Assembly: GCF_019443745.1 (NCBI RefSeq) | Contig: NZ_CP050948.1 | Location: 3,724,001-3,788,000 of the forward strand | DNA: 64,000 nucleotides | Direction: 5' to 3' | From: Iamia sp. SCSIO 61187 | GTDB taxonomy: Bacteria; Actinomycetota; Acidimicrobiia; Acidimicrobiales; Iamiaceae | Part shown: one piece after another, positions 57,751 through 64,000 of the stretch | Layout: every line of letters begins with the position of its first letter | Position numbering within the stretch: the first letter of the stretch is position 1 | The notes under the pieces: generated by a model | Seen by the model: the letters and a program-made list of their open reading frames with translations, nothing else | The model's database searches: none | Told to the model about the DNA's origin: nothing | Translations under genes and position numbers: made by a program

Positions 57751-60700
57751 TCAGGTGGCGGCGTTGGCCTTCTCGCTGATCACCTTGCTGCTGCCGCCGG
57801 GCTGCATGGTGACGCCGTAGAGGAGGTCGGCGGCCTCCATGGTGCGCTTCTGGTGGCTGACGATGATCAGCTGGGCGTCGGCCCGGAACTCGGCGACCAG
57901 GCCGAGGAAGCGGTGGAGGTTCACGTCGTCGAGGGCGGCCTCGACCTCGTCCATCACGTAGAAGGGCGAGGGCCGGGCCCGGAACACGGCGAACAGGTAG
58001 GCGAGGGCGGTCAGCGACCGCTCCCCGCCCGAGAGCAGCGACAGCTTCTTGACGTTCTTGCCCGAGGGCTTGGCCTCGATCTCGACGCCGGTGCCGAGGA
58101 GGTCCTCGGGGGAGGTCAGCGCCAGGCGCCCCTGGCCGCCGGGGAAGAGCGTCTCGAAGAGGTGGCGGAAGTTGCCCTCGACGTCGGCGTAGGCCGACGC
58201 GAAGACCGAGACGATCTCGGCGTCGACGGCCCGGATGACCTTGGCCAGGTCACGCCGGGCGGACTTCACGTCGTCGAGCTGGGCCTCGACGTGCTCGTGG
58301 CGCTCCTGGAGGGCGGTGAACTCCTCCAGCGCCAGCGGGTTGATCGGCCCCAGCAGGCGCAGCTCGCGCTCGAGGTCTCGCACCCGACCGGCGACGGTGG
58401 CCCCCTCGGGGACCGTCGGCTCGGGGGCGGCGAGGGCGGTGTCGGGGTCGGCGTCGAGGTCCCGGCGCATGGCCTCGACAGCGGACTCGATGCGGACGGT
58501 CAGCTCCGAGATGTCGAGCTCGGCCCGCTGCAGGCGCTCGCGGGTCTCGCCCAGGCCCTTCTCGGCCTCGACCCGCCGAGCCCGCGTCCCCTCGAGCTCG
58601 GCGGCGACGGCCCGGGCGGCGTCGGACTGCTGACGACGACGCTCGCGCAGGGAGGCCAGGGCGACCTCGACCTCCTCGGACCGGGCGGCCACCACCGCGG
58701 CCAGCCGGGTGACGGCCTGCTCCTGGCGCTCGAGCCCCGTCCGGCGGGCCTCGGCCTCGGTGCGCTCGGCGCTGTGGCGGGAGAGGCGCTCCTCGATGTC
58801 GGCCCGGCGACCGGTGAGGAACTGGGTGCGCTCCTCGATGCTCGCGGCCCGGACCTCGAGGTCGCCCCGCAGGGCGGCGACCGATCCGGCCCGGTCGTCG
58901 ATGCGGGACCGGGCGTCGGCCGCGGCGCGGGCCCGGTCGGCCCGGCGGGCCTCGTCGGCCTCGAGCCCGGGCAGCTCGGCCTCGAGGGCGGCGAGGCGCT
59001 CGCCGTCGCGGGCCACCCGCTCGTCGAGCTCGCCGGCGTGGGTCTGGAGCGACGCCGCCTCGGTGGCCAGGTCCCGGCGGTCGGCGTCGGTGCGCTGGAG
59101 GGCGTCCCCGGCCGCGACGAGGCGGCTGTCGTTGCGATCGAGCGCCCGGCTGGCCTCGGTCTCGGCGGTGCGGGCCTCGGTCAGGAGGCGCCGGAGCTCG
59201 CCGACCTCGGTGGCGGCGGCGTCGGCCTCGGCGGCGGCGGCGGCCGCCCGCTCCTGGGCCTCGGCCAGGGCGGCGCCGGTGGCCCCCGAGCCGGCGGCCC
59301 CGACCCGCCACCCGTCGGGGGCGAAGCGGTCACCGGCCCGGGTGACGACCACGGTGCCGGGGGCGGCGAGCACGGCGTCGACGGCGTCGGGCCAGGCGTC
59401 GACGACGACGGCGGACCCCACGAGCGCGTCGAGCAGACCCTCGACGCCGGGCGCCACCGCCCGCACGTGCGGCCGCAGCGCCTCGCCGTCGCGGATCGCG
59501 TCCGAGGCATCCCGGGCGGGACCGGACGCCGAGGTGAGGGGGACGACGGCACCGGCCAGCTCGCCGGCGGCCAGGGTCTCGAGGGCGCGCCGAGCCCCCT
59601 CGACCCCGTCGACCACGACCGCACCGAGGGCGGCGCCGGCGGCGGCCTCGAAGGCCGCCTCCCAGCCCTCGTCCACGGCGACCAGGTCGAGCAGCGTGCC
59701 CAGCACGCCGCTGACGCCCGCGAGGCGCTCGGCTCCGGCCCGGGCCCGGGCCTCGTCGAGGGCCAGGCCGAGGGCGTCGGCCCGGGCGGCCCAGCGGTGG
59801 CGCTCGGCGTCGGCGGTGCGACGGCGCTCCTCGGCGGCCTCGGCGGCGGTCTCGACCTCGGCCCGGCGGGCGACGGCGACGTCGGACTCCTCGACGAGGG
59901 TGCCCTCGGCGGCCTCGGCCTCGGCCAGCTCGCCCCGCAGCCGTTCGGCCTCCTGGTCGAGGCGGGCGGCCTTGGCGGCGAGGGCGTCGATGCGCTCGGC
60001 GACGCGCCGGCGCTCCTGCTCCCACCGCTCGACCGACGACCGCACCGCGGTGAGCTCGCCCCGGACCTCGGCGGCCCGGCTGACGCCGACGCCGCCGGCC
60101 TCGGCCCACGCCTGCTCGGCCCCGCCGGCGTCGTCGCCCCACTCCTCGGCGAAGCGCTCCCGCTCCGCCGCCAACACGGCCTCGGCCTCGGCCAGCGCCT
60201 CGGCGTCGGGGGCCAGGCGGGCCCGCTCGGACTCGACGGCCTCCAGCTCGGCGTCGAGGCGGGCGGCATCGGCCTCGAGCGAGGCGATCACGGCCTGGTC
60301 GACCGACGCCCCCCGCTGGCGCTCCAGCCCGCGGCGGCGCTCGGCCAGGACGGCCGACAGGCCCCGGGCCCGCTCGCGCAGGGCCTCGCACCGGGCCAGG
60401 TCGTCACCCAGGTCGTCGCCACCGAGGGCGGAGAGCCGGGTCTCGGTGGCCACCACGAGGGCGTCGAGCTGGCTCAGCTGGGCCTTGGCGTCGGACTCGC
60501 CGGCGCGCAGGTCGCGCCGGGTCCGCTCGGCCGCCTCCAGGCGGGTGCGCAGGCGCCGCAGCTCGTGGCCGGCGAGGAACAGGCGCAGGGCGCCCAGCTC
60601 CTCGACCAGCGACTCGTGGCGGCGCGCCGCCTCCGCCTGGCGCTCGAGGGGCCGGAGCTGGCGGCGCACCTCGCGGAGCAGGTCCTGGAGGCGGAGGAGG

Positions 60701-61260
60701 TTGGCCTCGGTGCCGGCGAGGCGGCGCTCGGCCTTCTCCTTGCGGCGCCGGAACTTCAAGATCCCGGCCGCCTCCTCGATGATGAGCCGGCGGTCCTCGG
60801 GGCGGGCGTTCAGCACGGCGTCGATCTGGCCCTGCGAGATGATGACGTGCTGCTGGCGGCCGACGCCCGAGTCCGACAGGAGCTCCTGGATGTCGAGCAT
60901 CCGGCACGGGACTCCGTTGATGGCGTAGTCGCTGTCGCCCGAGCGCCACAGGGTGCGGGTGATGGTGACCTCGCCGAAGTCGATCGGGAGCAGACCGGCG
61001 CTGTTGTCGATGGTCAGGCTGACCTCGGCCCGCCCCAGGGCCGGGCGCTTGGCCGTCCCGGCGAAGATGACGTCGTCCATCTTCTGGCTGCGCACCGCGC
61101 TCGGCGCCTGGGCGCCCAGCACCCAGGCGATGGCGTCGACGACGTTGGACTTGCCGCTGCCGTTGGGGCCGACGACGACGGTGACGCCCGGCTCCATCTC
61201 CAGGGCGGTGGCGTCGGCGAAGGACTTGAAGCCCTTGAGGGTGAGCGTCTTGAGGAACAC
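57751..61260 (-). CDS. smc: Chromosome segregation protein SMC
   Basis: A 1169-residue SMC ATPase. The N-terminal head has Walker A VVVGPNGSGKSNVVDAI (about 29-45). Two long coiled coils (about 170-500 and 670-1000) flank a hinge (about 510-650, LAGVSGVLGTLLDLVAVDEGWEAAF). The C-terminal head has the signature LLSGGERSLTALAYLFAV and Walker B PSPFYVMDEVEAALDD. It organises and segregates the chromosome, working with ScpAB elsewhere in the genome. It follows the Fpg gene by 49 bp. The rnc-fpg-smc order is widely conserved in Actinobacteria. Confidence 0.97.
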   Translation of the reverse strand: MFLKTLTLKGFKSFADATALEMEPGVTVVVGPNGSGKSNVVDAIAWVLGAQAPSAVRSQKMDDVIFAGTAKRPALGRAEVSLTIDNSAGLLPIDFGEVTITRTLWRSGDSDYAINGVPCRMLDIQELLSDSGVGRQQHVIISQGQIDAVLNARPEDRRLIIEEAAGILKFRRRKEKAERRLAGTEANLLRLQDLLREVRRQLRPLERQAEAARRHESLVEELGALRLFLAGHELRRLRTRLEAAERTRRDLRAGESDAKAQLSQLDALVVATETRLSALGGDDLGDDLARCEALRERARGLSAVLAERRRGLERQRGASVDQAVIASLEADAARLDAELEAVESERARLAPDAEALAEAEAVLAAERERFAEEWGDDAGGAEQAWAEAGGVGVSRAAEVRGELTAVRSSVERWEQERRRVAERIDALAAKAARLDQEAERLRGELAEAEAAEGTLVEESDVAVARRAEVETAAEAAEERRRTADAERHRWAARADALGLALDEARARAGAERLAGVSGVLGTLLDLVAVDEGWEAAFEAAAGAALGAVVVDGVEGARRALETLAAGELAGAVVPLTSASGPARDASDAIRDGEALRPHVRAVAPGVEGLLDALVGSAVVVDAWPDAVDAVLAAPGTVVVTRAGDRFAPDGWRVGAAGSGATGAALAEAQERAAAAAAEADAAATEVGELRRLLTEARTAETEASRALDRNDSRLVAAGDALQRTDADRRDLATEAASLQTHAGELDERVARDGERLAALEAELPGLEADEARRADRARAAADARSRIDDRAGSVAALRGDLEVRAASIEERTQFLTGRRADIEERLSRHSAERTEAEARRTGLERQEQAVTRLAAVVAARSEEVEVALASLRERRRQQSDAARAVAAELEGTRARRVEAEKGLGETRERLQRAELDISELTVRIESAVEAMRRDLDADPDTALAAPEPTVPEGATVAGRVRDLERELRLLGPINPLALEEFTALQERHEHVEAQLDDVKSARRDLAKVIRAVDAEIVSVFASAYADVEGNFRHLFETLFPGGQGRLALTSPEDLLGTGVEIEAKPSGKNVKKLSLLSGGERSLTALAYLFAVFRARPSPFYVMDEVEAALDDVNLHRFLGLVAEFRADAQLIIVSHQKRTMEAADLLYGVTMQPGGSSKVISEKANAAT

Positions 61261-61309
61261 GGTCAGTCCAGCCGGGGAGGGGGCACGAGCAGGGTCCCGG
61301 AGGGGACCG

Positions 61310-62143
61310 TCAGACCTGGCAGTCGGGGCACATGAACAGGTTGGCCTTGGCGAACTTCACCTTGGTGATGGTGCCCCGGCACCGGCTGCACGCCTTGCCG
61401 GCCCGCTCGTAGACCTCGAGGTACTCCTGGAACCCGCCGGGCTTGCCGGCGAGGTCGTAGTAGCCGTCCTCGCCCAGGGTGGTGCCGCGGTGCTTGGCCC
61501 CGTCGTGGAGCGTCTCGACCAGGGCGCGGTACAGGCGGCGCATCTCCTGGGACGTGAGGCGGTTGGACTCGCGGTCGTGGCGGAGGCCGGCCTGCCAGAT
61601 GATCTCGTCGGAGTAGATCGGGCCGATGCCGACCACGGCGGTCGGGTCCATCAGGAAGCTCTTGATGGGCTGGGCCCGGCTGAGCAGCAGGTGCCCGAAG
61701 GTCGTCCACGAGATGGGCTCGACGACGGGGTCGAGGCCCAGCTGGGTGAGGATCGGCTCCTGCTCGAGCAGCTCGTCGGGGGTGGCGACCCAGATCTTCA
61801 TCTTCCCCGTGGTGTCGACCATGCGCAGCTGGCCGCCCTGGGTGAAGGAGATGACGACCTGGGTGCCCTTGGCCACCTCCTCCTTGGGGGTGGTCTTGCG
61901 GAGGTGGCCGCCCTCGCGGATGTCGAGGACGAGCAGCTCACCGCTGTCGAGCTTGAGGGTGAGGATCAGCCCGCGGCGGTCGGCGCCGCTGACCTTCACG
62001 CCGTCGAGGCGCTCGATGAGCTGCTTCTTGGGGACGGCGCCCATGGCCGTCCGCCCCGTCACCTCCGTGGTCTTGACCCGCTTGCCCCCGACCTCGCGGT
62101 CGAGGTCGCGTCGGAGGGTCTCCATCTCGGGCAGCTCAGGCAT
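61310..62143 (-). CDS. Fpg/Nei-family DNA glycosylase with altered active-site loops
   Basis: A 277-residue protein in the usual mutM slot. The N-terminal MPELPEMET keeps the catalytic Pro1 and Glu2 of mature Fpg, and the C-terminal zinc finger is intact (CSRC and CPDC, about 250-275). However, several positions usual for 8-oxoguanine recognition differ: RRGL where RRAK/RRGK has the backbone-contacting Lys, REGG where MSG has the intercalating Met, DTTGKM where DPRRFG has the Arg, GPIYSDE for GNIYASE, and AKAN for QRAT before the finger. It is thus probably a divergent Fpg/Nei glycosylase with changed lesion preference. Its ATG overlaps the rnc stop by eight bases. Confidence 0.88.
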   Translation of the reverse strand: MPELPEMETLRRDLDREVGGKRVKTTEVTGRTAMGAVPKKQLIERLDGVKVSGADRRGLILTLKLDSGELLVLDIREGGHLRKTTPKEEVAKGTQVVISFTQGGQLRMVDTTGKMKIWVATPDELLEQEPILTQLGLDPVVEPISWTTFGHLLLSRAQPIKSFLMDPTAVVGIGPIYSDEIIWQAGLRHDRESNRLTSQEMRRLYRALVETLHDGAKHRGTTLGEDGYYDLAGKPGGFQEYLEVYERAGKACSRCRGTITKVKFAKANLFMCPDCQV

Positions 62144-62978
62144 CGTCGGTCTTCTCAGTCGGGGCCGAGGGGTCCTCGGCCGTTGCGGTGGTCTCGGTGG
62201 GGGGATCGGCCTCGCCGGCGGCGAGCGCCTCGGTGGGCGGATCGGCCTGGCCGGCGGCGAGCACCGGGGCGGGCGGGTGGGCGGCGAGCAGCGCGTCGTA
62301 GGCGGCGCGGGCCGCGAGCTGCTCGGCCTGCTTCTTGGACCGGCCCGTGCCCTCGCCCCAGGGGGTGCCGCTGATGCGGGCGATGGCGGTGAAGGTCTTG
62401 TCGTGCTCGGGGCCGGTGTCGGTGACGCGGTAGGAGACGACCTCGCGCAGCACCCGGCTGACGTGCTCCTGGAGCCGGCTCTTGTCGTCGAGGTGGCCGG
62501 GCTCGCCCGACGCGCTCCGGATGCGATCGCCGAGGAACGTCATGACGGCGGCCCGGGAGGCGTCGCGACCGCCGTCGAGGTGGACGGCGCCGATGACGGC
62601 CTCGAGGGCGTCGGCCAGGATCGACGGCTTCTCCCGCCCGCCGGTGGCCTCCTCGCCCTTGCCCAGGCGGACGACGGCACCCAGGCCGAGCTCCTCGGCC
62701 GTCTCGGCCAGGGTGGTGGCCCGGACGACCGTGGCCCGGGCGCGCGACAGCCAGCCCTCGTCGGCGTCGGGGAACCTGCGGTACAGCTCCTCGGCCACGA
62801 CGGCGCCGAGCACGGCGTCACCCAGGAACTCGAGGCGCTCGTTCGACGTCCCGCCGGCGTTCTCGGCGCACCACGAGCGGTGGCACATGGCGATCTCGAG
62901 CAGCCCGGGGTCGACGAAGGAGTACCCGATGCGGTCGGCCAGCGGCGCGACCGGGGGGACCGTGTCGCTCGCGCTCAG
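62136..62978 (-). CDS. rnc: Ribonuclease III, probable CTG start
   Basis: Endoribonuclease for double-stranded RNA. It has the RNase III signature NERLEFLGDAVLG and the C-terminal dsRBD (DKSRLQEHVSRVLREVVSY through GRSKKQAEQLAARAAYDALL), plus an acidic/Pro/Thr tail. The first in-frame ATG (62888) would begin in the middle of the conserved first helix (MCHRSW), losing the LADRIGYSFVDPGLLEIA part that normally precedes it. No ATG, GTG or TTG occurs upstream in frame. The CTG at 62978 overlaps the acpP stop as CTGA and gives the expected N-terminus, so 280 residues. Fpg is translated from an eight-base overlap with its stop. Confidence 0.9.
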   Translation of the reverse strand: MSASDTVPPVAPLADRIGYSFVDPGLLEIAMCHRSWCAENAGGTSNERLEFLGDAVLGAVVAEELYRRFPDADEGWLSRARATVVRATTLAETAEELGLGAVVRLGKGEEATGGREKPSILADALEAVIGAVHLDGGRDASRAAVMTFLGDRIRSASGEPGHLDDKSRLQEHVSRVLREVVSYRVTDTGPEHDKTFTAIARISGTPWGEGTGRSKKQAEQLAARAAYDALLAAHPPAPVLAAGQADPPTEALAAGEADPPTETTATAEDPSAPTEKTDDA

Positions 62979-63244
62979 GACGCGTCGCCGCCCACCCGGC
63001 TGTGCACGTAGTCCACGGCGTCGCGGACGGTCTTGAGGTCTTCGAGGTCCTCGTCCTCGATCCGGAAGCCGACGGTGCGCTCGCCGATCTCCTCCTCGAG
63101 GGCCTCGACCAGCTCGATCAGGGCCAGCGAGTCGGCCTCGAGGTCGTCGGCGAAGGAGTCGCCCTCGTGGACCTCGGAGGCGTCGATCTCCAGGATGTCC
63201 ACCAGCCGGTCACGGATGAGCTCGAACACCTCTTGACGAGTCAT
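62975..63244 (-). CDS. acpP: Acyl carrier protein
   Basis: An 89-residue acyl carrier protein. The phosphopantetheine-attachment segment is DLEADSLALIELVEALEEE (Ser about 39), with acidic helices typical of the family. It shuttles fatty acyl groups in type II fatty acid synthesis. The ATG at 63244 (MTRQEVFEL) is chosen; an upstream frame to 63325 lacks ACP-like sequence. It follows plsX by 156 bp and its TGA overlaps the probable CTG start of rnc. Confidence 0.95.
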   Translation of the reverse strand: MTRQEVFELIRDRLVDILEIDASEVHEGDSFADDLEADSLALIELVEALEEEIGERTVGFRIEDEDLEDLKTVRDAVDYVHSRVGGDAS

Positions 63245-63372
63245 GGGTGCTTGCTGGCTGTGGGTCTCGGCGGGCACGTCGGCTCCCTGGTCGTCGGACA
63301 GCCGGTTGACCTTACCGGAACGCAACTTTGTGCGCTTGTGAAGCGGAGGCCGGCGAGCGACCCGCGTCTCCC

Positions 63373-63400
63373 GGACGCGACGTGCCGGGCCGTCGCGTCC
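63373..63400 (-). terminator. Hairpin between plsX and acpP, containing an imperfect GTGCC-N-GGCAC palindrome
   Basis: GGACGCGACG and CGTCGCGTCC, 10-bp arms with an 8-base loop, end adjacent to the plsX stop. Within it (63375-63398) the arm ACGCGACGTGCC of the 24582 palindrome recurs with one base missing on the other side. It could attenuate between plsX and acpP. Confidence 0.55.
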
Positions 63401-64000
63401 TCAGGCGGGGGCGAGGGCGGTGGTGAGCTTGCCGACCAGGTCGGAGGTGACGGACTCGGCCGCGACCCGGCAGGCGTTCACGATGGCCGTGGCCGACGAC
63501 GAGCCGTGGCTGATGATGCACACGCCGTCGACACCGAGGAGCATGGCCCCACCCGTGGCGTCGGGGTCGAGCTGGCCGTAGAGCGGCAGCAGCGCCGGCA
63601 TGAGGGCGTCACCGGCGGCGCGGGTGGCGTCGTCGGTGTCGAAGGCGCCCAGGATGGCCCCGACCAGGGACCGCATGGCCCCCTCCAGGGTCTTGAGGGC
63701 GACGTTGCCGGTGAAGCCGTCGGTGACGACCACGTCGACGCCGGGGAACATCAGGTCCCGCCCCTCGACGTTGCCGACGAAGCGGGCGCCGCAGGCCTCG
63801 GTCCAGGCCGGGTCGTCGAGCAGGGCGTAGGTCTCCTTGCGGAGGGTGTCGCCCTTGCCGGGCTCCTCGCCGATCGAGAGCAGCCCGACCTCGGGGGCGT
63901 CGATGCCGAGGCGGTCGCGGGCGAACACGGCGCCCATCTGGGCGAACTGCACCAGCCACTCGGCCTGGGCGTCGGCGTTGGCCCCGGCGTCGAGCAGCAC
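63401..64000 (-). CDS. plsX: Phosphate acyltransferase PlsX (C-terminal part, truncated by window edge)
   Basis: The last 199 residues of PlsX; the N-terminal ~130 residues lie outside the right edge. LLDAGANADAQAEWLVQFAQMG, VGLLSIGEEPGKGD, FVGNVEGRDL, VVVTDGFTGNVALKTLEG and GGAMLLGVDGVCIISHGSS are standard PlsX blocks. It forms acyl-phosphate from acyl-ACP for phospholipid synthesis. It stands first in the leftward plsX-acpP-rnc-fpg-smc series visible here. Confidence 0.95.
   Translation of the reverse strand: MLLDAGANADAQAEWLVQFAQMGAVFARDRLGIDAPEVGLLSIGEEPGKGDTLRKETYALLDDPAWTEACGARFVGNVEGRDLMFPGVDVVVTDGFTGNVALKTLEGAMRSLVGAILGAFDTDDATRAAGDALMPALLPLYGQLDPDATGGAMLLGVDGVCIISHGSSSATAIVNACRVAAESVTSDLVGKLTTALAPA

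Overview
The window is very GC-rich, densely packed bacterial DNA in which almost every wobble base is G or C, so long spurious open frames run opposite most real genes. Gene content points to a high-GC actinobacterium, most likely class Acidimicrobiia (an Iamia/Ilumatobacter-like lineage). The evidence is F420/LLM oxidoreductases, a mycothiol-dependent-nitroreductase-like DsbA protein, a WS/DGAT acyltransferase, DUF222-HNH endonucleases, a DUF3152 zincin and many KstR-controlled fatty-acid/steroid genes. The exact genus is inference.

The dominant theme is a steroid/lipid degradation regulon. A KstR-type TetR repressor (17113-17706) sits among nine copies of an operator matching the mycobacterial KstR consensus TNNAACNNGTTNNA (407, 8904, 13243, 18954, 22869, 26188, 35800, 42486, 49437). 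Each lies directly upstream of one or two lipid genes: Rieske oxygenase and LLM oxidoreductase; DUF35-DUF35-Ltp4-Ltp3 thiolase operon; FadD; FadE-kstR and WS/DGAT; FadD19-like; EchA19-like; FadE26/FadE27-like heteromeric dehydrogenase; LLM and CaiB CoA-transferase; and a fused FadE34-like dehydrogenase. Together these supply CoA activation, dehydrogenation, hydration and thiolytic/aldolytic cleavage of a sterol side chain, plus a ring-attacking oxygenase. A Liv-type ABC importer with two tandem binding proteins and a fused LivHM permease (26807-33354) lies inside this region; its promoter region carries a different palindrome (CTGAC-N5-GTCAG) that recurs upstream of an alpha/beta hydrolase and the CoA-transferase.

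Layout: 1-8.9 kb oxygenase, ECF sigma/beta-propeller pair, SDR and thiolase operon; 9-13.2 kb secreted proteins, PPK2 and lipase; 13.2-26.2 kb acyl-CoA synthetases, redox proteins, KstR, FadE, WS/DGAT, Na+/H+ antiporter and EchA; 26.2-35.8 kb transporter and FadE pair; 36-39.6 kb HNH protein, hydrolase and a DUF559 nuclease gene bounded by two 50-bp hairpin repeats; 39.6-45 kb FadD, LLM, CoA-transferase and small proteins; 45-57.3 kb peptidase, PhoD phosphatase, DUF3152, fused FadE, LuxR-LAL regulator, lipoprotein and a second HNH protein; 57.4-64 kb the conserved housekeeping cluster plsX-acpP-rnc-fpg-smc, all leftward.

The most unusual items are the hairpin-bounded nuclease cassette (38441-39586), a shared C-terminal tail (PAVPVxAxAxFTG) on two exported hydrolases, a family of 25-bp palindromes at gene 3' ends, an Na+/H+ antiporter fused to a Cys-rich copper-storage-like domain, and an rnc gene that apparently lacks an ATG/GTG/TTG start. 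No rRNA, tRNA, CRISPR array or classical insertion sequence was seen.
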